Shown here: positions 1-12,719 of the stretch, one piece after another
How the letters are laid out: each line of letters starts with the position of its first letter
Position numbering within the stretch: the stretch's first letter is position 1
Assembly: GCF_027744825.2 (NCBI RefSeq)
Contig: NC_071334.1
Location: forward strand, 59,525,437 to 59,589,436
Direction of reading: 5' to 3'
Length of the DNA: 64,000 nt
DNA from: Synchiropus splendidus
Taxonomy: Eukaryota; Chordata; Actinopteri; Syngnathiformes; Callionymidae
Notes under the pieces: generated by a model
Database searches by the model: none
Seen by the model: only the letters and a program-made list of their open reading frames with translations
Told to the model about the DNA's origin: nothing
Translations under genes and position numbers: made by a program

Positions 1-2002
1 CGACGCATAGAGTGTCCAAGCATTGCACGAAGATCGAGCATCACAGCAACACCAAAAAGTGGCTAGTATTTATAAGGATTAGTAGGCCAAGTGATGTTGC
101 AATATAATGTAGGCCATATTGTCTGCCTTGCAAATCAGATGGGAGCATAACATGATCAGAACTCATTATGAATAAAATACAAATCGAAAATCATTTAACT
201 TAGTCATGCGATAGTAAAAGATTTCCGCTCCTAGTTTTCTAGTCCCTATTTTGAAACTTCATAATTCCAATTCTTTTTTAAAATCCTCACAGACCCACAA
301 AAACACATCTGTTGCACGTTTCTCCACCTCTCCACCTCAAGTCCATGAAGGTTAACTTCTTCATGGCTTCAATAACAAATATAGTGTAAACTTGTTTTGG
401 CAGGATTCACCGTGCTGTTAATCTGGATCAGTGTCATTAAGACAATCACCAATTAAGCACCATCTAGTTACAGACCTTCATTACCCTAATGAGGCCGGCA
501 TGATTAGATACGTCCAATTGAACATAACATTCACTCAAGATGTTTAAAATTCACGCATGCTGAGAAACTCCCTCCCAAACCCAGACCACATGATGTCAGT
601 AAGAAAAACAAAAATCATGTTGACCGGAGGTTGTGAGTACAAACACATGTAAAATCAGGATTAATAAATCAATTAATATTACTTTACTCAGCCTGCAAAT
701 TATGAGACAAACACCAGCAGCGGGACGATTGAAACTTTGGCAATGTAAAGGAACACTACCGCATTTACAATTTACCGATTGTAAAATGTATTCTTAAAAC
801 TACATGAGGCACTCACCATATTAACTTCCAGGTAAAAACAGCTCAGAAGTAAGAATGGGTGATATGGTTTAAAAAAAAAAATCGTCGATCATGATAATAA
901 ATACATTTTCATTCTATTCCTATTTATGTGTTGTACACGCTACAGTCTCTCTTCAAACTATTTTATGATGAAACCTATTAGTGGAATTTGTCTCCAACAT
1001 CATTATTTGTTAATGTTTAAATATAATAGTTAACCAAGTGTAGAGATGAGAAATTCAATGTTTCACGTCTCTGATAGAAGCCGCTGGTGTCTGACAGACT
1101 CTTCTGCCAGTTTTATTTAGGGGTTAAATTGAGCCGTCTGTCTGCTGTATCTCATGTCTCTTAACAGTTTACGTTGACTATGGACCAGTCTGGACACATT
1201 TCTTAGATGCCATTGAAGAAATATTAGAAATAATGTGGATAAATGATTATTTGGCCATATCATGTATGTGTGATGAAAAACCTTTTCACAATTCTCTCTT
1301 CTAAAATAGTTGTTTTTCATTGCCTTATTGAAGGTTTCCCTAATACTATGAACATTTTAGAATTTGTTGGTGGTCCCCAACTGATGCTGATGGTTGTAGC
1401 ATTGGTGCTGCCTGTGAGAGAGTGTCCGCGATCAGTGAACCCTAATCGGGGACGTGGAAAAGGACGACATCCATATCAGAGCGGCTCTCCACCGAATATC
1501 CAACTATATTCACCACGTTGTTTTGTGTGTAATTTGTCACGATAAGCAGAATTCTCTTCACGGAAATTGTTTATTTATTATCACCCATCCCTACTCATAA
1601 GTGTGCCGGCCCGTGATGTGCAGCAACAACCTGAACTCAAAAAGATTCATAGTCATCTAGATTGTATCCTCTTCCTTTATAAGCACTAACTTCTTGTGCT
1701 CCTTAGGTTGAATCTTTTCTTGAAATCATTTTGACCTTTCTGCTCTAAGTTCACTCCTCCCAAGAGGATGTAACTGAGTGTAAGAGTGTAACTGTAAAGC
1801 ACATCACAGCGGCTTGTGAAGACAGCAGCAGGCAAGTGCTGGAGGGAAAGGATGTGCAAGGAGAAAAGACGAATTTCACACTAATCAAACACTTCACGCG
1901 AGTATTAGCTGTCATTCTGCCAGATTAATGAAATAATTAAACTGCCACTCACGCGGATACTTCACTAAGAGCGTGAATCTCAAGAGATTCTCATGGACTC
2001 AC
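1..2002 (-). other. PLPPR1 intron after the first coding exon (partial)
   Basis: This lies downstream of the donor at 2002 on the minus strand and is open to the left. I see no PLPPR1 coding exon, no clear transposon end and no array. The short open frame near 1243-1545 has no recognisable features and is treated as chance. Confidence 0.5.
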
Positions 2003-2062
2003 CTCGACGAAGATGAAGCAAGGAATGATGGAGTAGCTGCGGAGGGTGTTATTGGACGCCAT
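2003..2062 (-). CDS. plppr1: PLPPR1-like, first coding exon (partial gene)
   Basis: On the minus strand an ATG at 2062-2060 opens 20 codons, reading MASNNTLRSYSIIPCFIFVE. A consensus donor, GTGAGT (plus-strand 1997-2002), follows in phase 0. From memory this matches the N-terminus of phospholipid phosphatase-related protein 1 (PLPPR1, also PRG-3), notably the RSYSIIPCFIFVE stretch that leads into its first membrane helix. The related PLPPR5 starts differently. The family are six-pass membrane proteins related to lipid phosphate phosphatases but lacking key catalytic residues. They act at the neuronal plasma membrane and promote filopodia and neurite growth. The protein is normally about 325 residues, so the other exons must lie to the left, beyond position 1. 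I found no second coding exon in 1-2002. The start is chosen because it is the first ATG in the exon and gives the family N-terminus. Confidence 0.82.
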
Positions 2063-2109
2063 CTTCTTCTGTTTAGAGAATTTCCTCTCAGAATTCACAG
2101 CAGCTCACT
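2063..2109 (-). other. plppr1: 5' UTR part of the PLPPR1 coding exon, with splice acceptor
   Basis: Read on the minus strand, a pyrimidine-rich TGTCTTTGCAG (2120-2110) is a good splice acceptor. It leaves 47 bases of 5' UTR ending AACAGAAGAAG directly before the ATG. An acceptor here means at least one non-coding exon lies upstream, at higher coordinates. A second CAG/AG two bases inside could serve as an alternative acceptor. Confidence 0.65.
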
Positions 2110-5100
2110 CTGCAAAGACATGGACCACAATTGTCAGTGCTAAAGAACATAAATGTTAACTAACTCCAACAGTTGGACATGACAGATGAGAGAACACTGG
2201 TATTGATGTTCTGCCTCCAATGGAACTCTACTGCAGAGTGTATGCACTATGAATAAGGTCATTTTCAATCTATGAATATCTTTCACTTCAGCAAATGCCA
2301 GTCTCAACATCCAGGGTTTTGCATTCCATCATCATCAATAACATGATATTTACTAAAGAGTGAATAGATGACTTGAGTGAGAATATGATCCTGATTTACT
2401 TGTCCCTGAGTCAAGGGTTGTACTTGCAGATGGAGTCTACAAGCCATCCACTGCAGTTATGTTAAAAAAAAAGCCCAGAGTAAGTGTCTGCTTCTACTAG
2501 TCACATCACCTCATCTAGAGTATCCATCCATACTCCATGCAAAACAAAAGCAAGACACAATGAAGAAGTACATTTTCCAATGGAAATAACCAAGACACAG
2601 AATAGACATACAGCATGAGCTGAGGCTTAGTTGGATTATATCCTACACACTAAGGAACATACACAATCTCAGAGGTCTTCAGCCTGAAAAGCTTTCGTAG
2701 TAATACAAAAGCTACTTCATTTTCTTGAAACAAAACAAAACAGAGGGCCCTAAATTGAGGTATGGACCTCTGCACCTCTGATAAAGAAATGGACTGGGGT
2801 ATGCCACCTTTGCAAAAAAATCCAGGTAGAAACCCTGAACTTTGTTATTATGATCGCCAAGCGTTTGAAGTCAACTATATAGAAACCTTGTCTTGACAGT
2901 ATACTTAGAGCACCACTTACGGGACTGGCGTGTTATTAACTTGTCCAAAGTTGCGTCAGACTGGAGGTATTCTTACAAATGATCTGGAACCATTTTGTTA
3001 TTACAATTCAGATGCTTCTACTTGACTGACTGCCTGTGGGAAACCCTACAATGGCATGACACTAAAATATTACAGTTAAACCTGAATAAACAGACTTAAT
3101 AGCTTCCACCTGTTGAATGAGGAGAAAGGATGAGTACACTTGGATTGAGAAAAGCTTTTCCAAAGGATGAGGAGTCTTTGGCATTTTTCTGTAAATCCTC
3201 AAGTAAACTTGTTTGTATGATCCGTCTCAGTACACGTTACAGCATAATCAGCCTGTGGTGATTCAACGCCAGTTAATATTGTAATAAAATGGTTGAGCTT
3301 CATGTCTACAGAATTTGTAGTATTTGTCCTGGCAGTGTAGTGTAAGACTCAAAATTAAATGACCGTGCAAATCTTGTTTTCTCTGATACTACAAAATCCA
3401 TGTATACACATCAGTTTTTAATAGTAGAAAACTTTCAATTTGTCGAGTTAGCAGTCACTGAAGTAATATTAATAATGGAATTCAGACCGAGGTGACAGTG
3501 GTCCACAGCAGGAAGCTTACTGTGCCCTTCATAGTGTTGCAATGGCAGTTTATGATGGGCAGGTTTTTAGCTAGGAGGGCGTCTGGGCATCCTGAGGACG
3601 CCCTGAACTGCAAAAGATGAACTCCCTCCTCCATCCACAGCAGGACGCACTAAATGTCCGATCATTAGTACCTGTATAATGCCCTACTCGTAGTGTCGCA
3701 CACTACTTTCCATGAAAAAGACTGTTTCCACACGGCGAATACGATTGAAATTGGCCGGTTTTAACCACTTTTGCAGCTGTAGCTTGGCCATCGTGGGCGC
3801 CATATCATGGTTATCCATATCTCGCGTGTTGCCACACATGGCATGGAAGCGATGTGATCGATGTCTGACACCGATGAGGAGGAAACCGCAGATACGTTCC
3901 AAACTTTAAACAATCGTTTACGAAGCTAACTCATAACACTTTTTATCTGAGGAGTATTATGGCGTTTCTTTTACACCGCTCGCTCCACCGCTTCTCCAGT
4001 GCCGTGCAGCGGAGGATCACACAGCACTTACCAAAGTGCGAGCAAAATAGCTTAACATTATATATTTTGTTTGAATGAAATGGAATGAAATTGTGAATGT
4101 TTAGAAAACAGATACACAGCTAATAGTACTGTAGCTCATCTTGCTTAAATATAAGAAAGAAAAACTCAAGACCCTTAGCTTGTAGTAAGGGAAAGAATCA
4201 TTATAAAAATGTGCATTTTTCTTTTTAAATTAATCAGGATCAGTCATGTCAAACAGCTGCCCAGGAGACTCCTGTATCTGAAAGTGTTACTGTGGCAACA
4301 GCTACTGAGTCCATGTCTGTTAACGATTATTTTACTATGTTTTTAAAGAGTTAGTTATTTTAGTATAGACAAAGTTATTTTTGTACAAATAGACGTTTGC
4401 AGCATGCTTTCTTTTTGCTGTCACACATAATCCGTTATGATCGGCAATGACTATTAAATGATGTATGAAATGAAACAATAAATGCAACAATACCATCATT
4501 TACTCAATATTTCTGCAGTATCAAAAGAATATATTTGATCTATTTAACAACACAAATGCTGCATTGGATGTAGCACGCGATGTCTGGCAGGACTCGTAGG
4601 TCGTAGATAAAACTCCTGGTCTCTAATATGGAGATATTTTGGATTCCAAAACGAGGACGAGCAATGTCAGTATGACTGGTAAGAAGTAGCCCATTAACTT
4701 TTGCAGTGATTTCATCGTTCACTGGTGTTGTCAGCTCACTGACACTCTGGTAGAATAACTGAGCAGGAGAGCAGTTGAAGTTCAATCAGATGAGTACGCT
4801 GCTCTCAATATTTCACAGTCAGCTCAGGAGCACCGGTGTCTAGACAAAGTCATCACCGCCTGGCTGAATGCAGCGCGGACGCTGATGGAACCTGACAAGG
4901 CCTGTAGGCGGCTAGTTTGATGAGCTCGCCACTGGGAGGACAATCTCATCACCTTTTCTCTGACTGTAATTAATCAGCTGTGGAAGAATGACGCTCAGTG
5001 GAAATGCCCTCGGACACGGTCTGGAACTGTGGTGTGTCAAGGTTAGAGCATGCAGACTTTTCTACAACCTGGATCAGTAGTTGGTAGTCAGAGCTTCGGG

Positions 5101-5630
5101 GGATCCAGCAATTTAATGAATGTTGGCAAACTCTTTGACAGTGAATGACCTTTTTTTATTCTCTGGTTCATATCACTTGTCATACAGCTTTGAATACAAC
5201 TGTCAAACATTTTGTATGTGAGGGGCAGCGCTAATCATCAGATTTACATGATTTAGCTGTTGGTTTACGTTCGAAAACCGTGGGGCATCCAGCCATCATG
5301 TAACTGTTCGACATTTTTTGTCTCATATCAAGATGAAGAGCATTTTTACGTGCAAATAGTGAGCGAACAGGACGTAGCTCCGGCGATGTCAAAGGCTTGT
5401 TTCCGGTTCTCGCATTGATTCACTCAGAACTTGATCTACACTTGTTTGGCATTGCAATTCAGTAGAACCACTTGTAGACGATGTACGATCATTTCATACT
5501 GCATGTATTTTTCCTGCATTCAAGCATTTTGATTAGACCAACATTGTGGAAAGAATATAGTTTTAAGTTACTATTACACACTGAACTACGTCTCACAGGC
5601 ACCCAAACCAATACTGAAAATTAAGACTTG
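2110..5630. other. PLPPR1 5' intron, left part
   Basis: AT-rich intronic sequence. Stretches around 3.65-4.35 kb and 4.76-4.92 kb contain short coding-looking frames, for example one ending SMSVNDYF-TMF near 4.33 kb. They do not connect into a gene. They may be worn pieces of a DNA transposon, but I cannot place them. Confidence 0.35.
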
Positions 5631-5637
5631 GTGTATA

Positions 5638-5745
5638 CACTGGGGATGCTCCAATCAGGGTTTTTGCTGCAGATCACCGATACCGATCAGCCAGAGTGCC
5701 GATCACCAATACCGATCACAAGGATTGACAATTCATTTGAAATCA
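5638..5745. mobile_element. Possible end of a hAT-like DNA transposon
   Basis: The stretch begins GGGGATGCTCCAATC and is followed by repeated CCGATACCGATC / CCAATACCGATC units. This resembles the ends of a common fish DNA-transposon family whose termini carry GGGATGCTCCGATC and GATCGG-rich subrepeats (from memory). The following 700 bases, to about 6.45 kb, could be its interior. I do not find a matching right end, so this is either a one-ended fragment or a chance match. Confidence 0.35.
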
Positions 5746-7789
5746 AAATGATAAGATCTTCTGTGTACATGATGTGAAAAGATGAACCATTAAATCATTT
5801 TAATTCACGTTTTAATACACCTCTTCAAAAAGGCAAAAAATAGAGGAAAGAAACCTTGCAAAATGCAGCAACTATTATGTCAAATGGACAACTGAAAAAC
5901 ATTTAATTTGATGTGAGATGTCGCAGTTTGGTGAATCTCTTGACACTCTGCTATGTCCGTGAAATATTTACATACTGGCGCTTGTAGCGGGACTCAGAGA
6001 CAGAGAGCACTGCATTTATGAAAGTTGCACTCCGGTTATTTTCAAAAGTTTCAGATTCAGGTAGCTAACGAACGCTGAGCCAGTCTCAGTCGTTTCCGTC
6101 TCTGCATAGCTCTGTGAAATTATTTTTATTTTTTGGGCAATTAGCTTAGCATAGCACGCTCGGACCAGCGGGCGTTGCTAAACGTCAGCTGCGCCACCAG
6201 TCTGCTGCTGAGGAACCAGCGGTCTCACTTTTATGAGCCCGGAAAACTCTCCGCGCTCCACCAAGTGAATTTTAAATGCTGCGTTTACTTTGAAGGCGCT
6301 TCCTTGCATAGCATTTTCCCGTGCATGTGCTGAAGATTGACAGATTGAAATAACTTTCACGACAGACATGCTGCTGCCCAGTCAGCAGCGAGGAGTGGAC
6401 GCATCACAACCAGCGGGGCTTCATCAGAGCGTCGGCTGTCACACGTGATCAGGTGTTGTAATCAGCAATGACAGGTAGCAATTGCTGTTGACCATTTTTT
6501 TCCCCAAACAACTCAGCAAATGGACAGATGTCATAGTGACTGATCAATGGTCAAAGCCAGCCTTAATAACAGAGACAGGTCTGTCCATATTTACTCCCGT
6601 CCCTCGTCTGTGACAAACTACCTACGATCACAGAACAAATGTACAACAGCAAACATACAAGACAGAGGCAGAGACCCCTGTAACCCCGGACAAGATTATG
6701 TAGCACAGGCTCTTATAGGCTGCTAATGGTGCACATTAGAGTTAAGATGGTTGCTGTCTGTTTTAATTATTCTCATCACTGGCATGTCAACCAAGGTTAG
6801 TATAAGGGAGGAAGAAGATGTACCATTCTCCAGGCCTCTGGGATAATGACGGAAAAACAAAATCTTACTTGGCGGCAGCGGCCACGTTCTCTAAAATAAA
6901 TTGGTACACAAGCTTTTTACAAATCACTGCAGTTTTGAAGCTCGGGATGATGAATTCGGCTGGTGTCGGCATAATTATCGCATGTGTATACATATTTGTA
7001 TCCATTTCTTTGCCCACAAATAATAAAAACCCAGTGCCTGCAAATGCAAAGCCAGGGTTTTATTTGTGGATACGGCTGAACAATACTGATGCGCCTGACC
7101 TATGCGCTCAGATGCAGCAGAACAAACCGTGGTTGAGTTGGATTAAATAACCAACATCCAACTAATTCCACTTCAGTGATACAACCCTGAGCAGCCGTCG
7201 ATCATATTCATAGTGTCAACAACCTCGGAGGAGCTTTAATGACCAGCTCCATCTCAGGCCATCCGTGATGTCTTAAAGAGACGTTTGCCAGGCAGGCTTC
7301 AGCAGTCAATAGAGTATGTGGTTGTGTTAGCTGGGCCTTGAGGGGGCAGCACACAAGTGACATTGGCCATTGCTGTAGCTTTACATGCAGGGTGAGCAGT
7401 GTTCATGCATATTGTTTTGAGATATTAATATGTTCATATCTTGATAGGTATACAATAATGATGCATTACTCAGTACTACCAGTGGCGTCCAAAGTCCAGC
7501 AACAACCGTGCGTCGTGAAAGACAAGATGCTCACTCTTTAAAAGACATAATCCGGGTGTTCGTAATGAGTGCAACGGTTGTTCATTAATTAAGCTGCATT
7601 TGTGAAATAGCAAAGACTACTACAGGACCATGTTTAATACAACTACAATTGTCTTTTCTGTATACTGGAATTATTTTAATACTGATAATAATAAAATCAT
7701 AAATCTTTATTCATTTTGCAATTTAAAGCATAAAGACATGGTGCTACACATAGAATGAATCAAAATCGATAGGAAGGACATGACAGACA

Positions 7790-8487
7790 AAAGGAGAAGG
7801 CAGACAGAGAAATGCAGGAGATCAAAATGCAGTATGACAGCAACTGTGCGAAGTATCATCCGGAAGTACCAAAGATTTCACTCCGTCAAAACCTCAAAGG
7901 ACGTGGACGGAAGTCAATAGTGTCACCTCGGCTTGCCAGAAAAACCAAGCGGGATGTTGAAAACAATCCAATGACCACTATTAAGGCTGTTCTGAAGGAA
8001 CTGAGTTCGAGTGGTGTGACTCTATCAAGGCAGCTCCAGCGGACACTCCACCAAAGTGGCCTCTGTGGACGTCGACCAAGAAAGACCCCCCCAACCTTTG
8101 CAAAGACACACGTAAAGACAGATCAAAGTCTCTGGTCGAATCATGAGGAAAGAGCACTACAGCAAGATTCTTCAAGAACCTGTACCTGGGGGAGCATTGG
8201 GCCTTTCAGCAGGACAATGATCCAAAGCACAGGGCCAAGGTGGTCAAGAAATGCTTCTAGGACAATTATATTAATGTTATGAAGCGGCCAAGTCGAAGTC
8301 CTGATTTAAACTCCTTTGGATGGAGTTCAAGAAACCTCAAAGATCGAGAAACATTTGCAAAGGAGGAATGGTCCAAAATTATATATGTATATAATACAAT
8401 TTAATATAGATATCCTAGTGTGTAACTGAAAAAAATAAGGAATCATTTGTTTTTGACAGGGGTATGAATAATTTTGGGCTTAAGTGA
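7790..8487 (+). mobile_element. Degraded Tc1-like DNA transposon
   Basis: Worn, internally deleted Tc1/mariner transposase with a recognisable right end. In order: an HTH piece TVRSIIRKYQRFHS (about 7846-7890), then after a frame change KGRGRKSIVSPRLARK with a second HTH ending LQRTLHQSGLCGRRPRKTP (to about 8090), a jump over most of the catalytic domain, then WAFQQDNDPKHRAKVVKKCF and RPSRSPDLN (about 8197-8313), then KEEWSKI. The first catalytic Asp block (WSDE) is absent. The second survives as QQDNDPKH, and the third as SPDLN followed by FG rather than PIE. The right edge, GGGGTATGAATAATTTTGGGCTT, resembles a Tc1 terminal repeat. No matching left repeat was found. Confidence 0.75.
7812..8282 (+). 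pseudogene. Tc1 transposase pseudogene, longest intact frame
   Basis: This 156-codon frame carries only the N-terminal DNA-binding half of a Tc1 transposase (about residues 25-100). It then shifts out of the transposase frame, so its C-terminal third is nonsense. Full-length Tc1 transposases are about 340 residues. The DDE catalytic domain is mostly deleted and its remnants lie in another frame, so it cannot encode an active enzyme. Confidence 0.7.
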
Positions 8488-8489
8488 GT

Positions 8490-11400
8490 GCATGCGTGCG
8501 TCCATACATACATATTGTCAATTTCTTTTTTTTATTAAATCTACAAATATCTATGTGGAGACTCATCTACCACATCTTATACAGGGCCTGAGCTACTATA
8601 GCTGACAAAATCTTTCATCGACACAACAAATGTTTTTTGACAAAAAGAAAATGCTCAGTATATTTTTAAAAACGTCCATCATAGCTAATGCTAATGTATT
8701 TATATATTCACTCAGTCGTCATTTAAAGTCAACAGATTCAGCGATGTACAAGTAGAAAATTAATCCAGCAGGAATCGTCTCTGTTCCCTGTATAAACAAA
8801 CCACATTAATGAACAAGGCTTCAGGTACATTTGCATATGTATGAATGTAAATCTTGCTCATGGAAAGGGAGTTCTCCGAGCTGCGCTGCTTATACTTTCT
8901 TGAGACGACGCTGAAGGAGGATGGGGCAAATGCTTTACAACTGCTCCTGATTTCAGTCTATACTTAGATCAAAAGAAAACTCAAAATGTTTAATTTAAAA
9001 AAAAAACCTTTGACTCGACAGCACAGCAACATTCCGTTGCAGTTTGATTTTCTGGCTCACCATCTCTATCTTCATGTTCAGGTTTCAGGTTTGACTTCAG
9101 GACATGCATGACACTGACCCCTCTAACTTGATAAGACCGATAAAATCTTTAATTTGGGGTTTTCTAGTAATTGTCTTCATTCAACCGCTACACTGTTTCA
9201 AGACAGGTCTGTTTCTGGTCCTGGTTTTCTTTTGGTGGTGAAAACGTCACCCTGGTGAATTAGGATTTTCACTGTCAAGATGTTCTTCACTGTCAGTCAG
9301 TAGATTTAATACCATGGATGACAGAACTACTTGGGCTGAGAAACAAAAAGGTCAACATCAGCTTTTTATAAATGACATAATGTAGTGATTCGATGTAAAC
9401 TTGGTTTGTTTTTTTTTCACTCGTCAAGACGGCTATTAGAGTAATGTAGTAACCCTTGACTCAAAAGGCAATTACGTTTGTCTAAAATGTTAGTAAAAAG
9501 AAAAGGAGTTTCATTTCACCTAGTAAACTCACCATAACGTACAATATTATACCTTATATTTCATAGAGAAATGCGTTTCCATGTTTACTTTCATCAAAAT
9601 TATGGGAGAATCTGTAATATATACAGCCTTAGATGCTTTTCGGTCAAACAAAATGTGAAGGCAATATTAAGTAGACAGACTTTGCTAGTTTATTAATTCA
9701 TTTATGCAATCAGAACATCGCACACTGCAGAGAGAGAGAGAGAGTCCTTTTCGTATCAACCTTCCCACTTGGACATCTCCGGTCTGCATCACACATTTGG
9801 AACAAGACGAGGGTCAGTCATTTTGTAGAGCCAGAGCTCATCTCAGCCTGAGCCAGTGATTCCCTTGGGACATTACAGTGACAGATCCATTACCCTATCA
9901 GGAGCCCGCCCGGTCCATGTCTTCGACCCCCACCACTAACCTACTCCTCTGCTCTGCTGCAACTACATCATGTCGAAATCAAATACCAGCTATCTGTGGA
10001 CCTCTGAAGACAGACGGGTCATTGTGTGAGACTATATAATTGTGTATGCACGTGATCAATACAATGTCTCCCGCATGGGAGCAGATAATGCATCAGATAT
10101 CACATTGAAGGTCAGAGGTCATTTCTGGACATCCCAGTAGCAATTTTAATTCCAAACAGGAACCAAGATGACTTTACTGTGAGGAGAACCGTAGCACAAT
10201 TACTAGGACCTGGATCAATTGAATGACACAGGCCATTATTTGGTCACTTCTTCACCTGGAATTGTTTACCAGCAGGTTGAACCAAACCCTGCAGAGGCAA
10301 CACCACAGTTCTAAATAAGAAAAACAAACCACATATAGAGAGAGACAACTATATTCCCTGTATATCTTAATGGGAAATGCCAGTGTTTCACCACAGGTTT
10401 TTCTTCTCAGTAAGAAAAACTTAACTTTAATTCCATAGCTTTTCATTTTCCTCTAGGAAACTCTGTGAAACTGATACAATATTTGTCCATTGTTTTTGTA
10501 AGTTTGTTTGTTTGCTAGGACTTTTTTTGCATTGCGTTAAGAGAAGAGTGAGAATGAGAGTCACAAGCCAAAACAGCCATGGTCAAAATAATCAGTCGGA
10601 ATGCATTGCAATTTCAGAAATTGATTTGCCATACAAGTAATTTGAGTTGACATACCACAATATTTCAGTGATTGAAGATTGAAATATCCTTTTCAACTTG
10701 CAGCAGTTGAAAGATGATGACATTTTTCATTCAACAGTAATCTGCTGTACAGCACGAGTAAAACAAACAGCATTCTCCACATCAAATATAATACAAAAAT
10801 TCATTCCTGGAATTTAAATGACTGGACAACAATGATGCACTGCAGGAGCGTAAACTGTAAACCTGACAGGAGGACCGATTCTTATCATTAGCCAAAGGTG
10901 CTGACATTGTCATGGAAAACTCTTTATTCCTACAAAATGCAATAGTAATGCACCTAAAACACATCTGGCTGCTATGACATGTCCTGCGCAGTTTTAGGCA
11001 GGTGGTCAGAAAGTAATGGATGTACTCAATCATCGCTTTTAACTACCTTCACCAGGTTTGTGAATGTTGCCATTTCTTTTCTCTCACAAACTGCAAAACA
11101 GATGAATGGATTTCAGTGAAACGTTGACACTGATCTGTGTGTTGCTACAGCAGGCCTGGCCCACGCGCGGCTCCCAAGCCGCATGCAGATCTTTTCCCAG
11201 TTTCATGCGGTTCTTCACCAAATGAGCTGTGCCGCAAAGCCGCCAGCACGAAGCCAGCTGCGGTTTTGGTCAAGTTGCTGATGAGATTATTGTTTTTACA
11301 GGAAATACACCATAAAAGTAAAAGCTACTCCGGCAAAATTTCATATGCCTACGTATTTGTAGGATGTGGCTTTAGCCTCTGACTGGTTGGCCACCCCTGT

Positions 11401-12615
11401 GCTAGAGTGAGTTCTGCACCAGCCACCTGCTGTCTGAAGTGGGCTACACACAATGATAATCGTGCTGTTTTTGTCCCACTCTTGACCCTTCTCCATCCCC
11501 CAAGGACAGCAAACAACCTTATCTCTTTTAGGACAATCCTATTATATCATCCAGCGTTCGGAGGCGTGTTGAATTTGTCAAAATCATCTACTAGGCAGAG
11601 AGTCATTCAAATTAAACATGTTCAATATTTACGATGAAAAAAAAACTGAAATTGTGACCAGATTGTAGCCAATGAATTAGCGAGCTAATGGAGAAACCAC
11701 AACGTGAAGGGCGAAGTCTTGGCATGCTCTTTCTCCACTCCATGTAAACGATCGTGACGCACCATGCTTTTTTTTTTTTTTTTTTGAATGGACTTTCATG
11801 TGACTTTGTAAAACAAAGTGGAAACATCAAAATAGGCAGATATCACACAACACATCATGGAGGTGTATATGATTTTGGGTGTGTCTTTAACTGAAAAATC
11901 CCTGAATAAACACCGCAAAAAAAAAATAACATGAACACATCCAGTGCTCGTGGAATTAAAGTAGTGCATCCGGACAGATGGACGGAGGGAGGACAGCTGC
12001 AGATTGGAGAGAGATTTTCTTCTCATGATTAAAATGTTTTTATTGTCATTAATTTTTTTTCTCCACATAGCAGAAACCCATGATTTATTTAAGGTAAAAA
12101 TAGGGATTGATCAGCCGGCTGGGATCCTGGTGTGATTGACTGATTCCTTTTTTGACATTGACACCATCTACAGTGCTCATCTACCATAGTCTCCCACTGC
12201 ACACTCCAGCAAACCCATGGTAGCAACTGAGGAGCCAAGTTTTACAATTGAAACGTGACCCTATTAAACACCAGACAGACATGCTGCCAACCAAAACACA
12301 CACGATGCACAAGCAAACTTCATCACTCAAACCCCCACCATACTGCTTCCTGGGTAATGACGTAGGAAACACATGAGTCAGGGTAAAGGAACAGTAGTAC
12401 ACAGTCAGAGGATCACAAGAGCCAAAATAAGTTGTGGACGGATCACAGTCAAATCTTTCAGCACAACAAACCTCATTTGCAACTTTGAACTCGACAACCT
12501 GCTAACCACGCATTTGAAGGCGGTCAAGCTTAAGCTAGCAGGAGTATTTCAACTACAGTATATGTACAAAGTATTTCTCATAAAAATAATCAGTGGTCCT
12601 AAGTTTTAGCTGTTC
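8490..12615. other. PLPPR1 5' intron, between Tc1 and Rex3 remnants
   Basis: AT-rich sequence with a short (GA)n run near 9729-9743 and a poly-T run at 11767-11785. I see no exon, RNA gene or transposon end that I can support. Confidence 0.4.
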
Positions 12616-12644
12616 TATTATTATTATTATTATTATTATTATTA
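12616..12644. repeat. (ATT)n microsatellite
   Basis: About nine TTA/ATT units lie 80-100 bases before the recognisable left edge of the Rex3 copy. Confidence 0.9.
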
Positions 12645-12719
12645 AATGTCATTTACTTGTTATAGATACACAAAGCTACTTAAGAGCAGGAGGGATGTAC
12701 AGCAAAATGTTGGGGTGAA

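Noticed and set aside
3684..4915. Short coding-looking frames (minus 3684-3902; plus near 4230-4340 and 4770-4910)
   Set aside because: Looked like pieces of a DNA-transposon gene, but no motif, catalytic residue or terminal repeat supports it, and the pieces are not in register.
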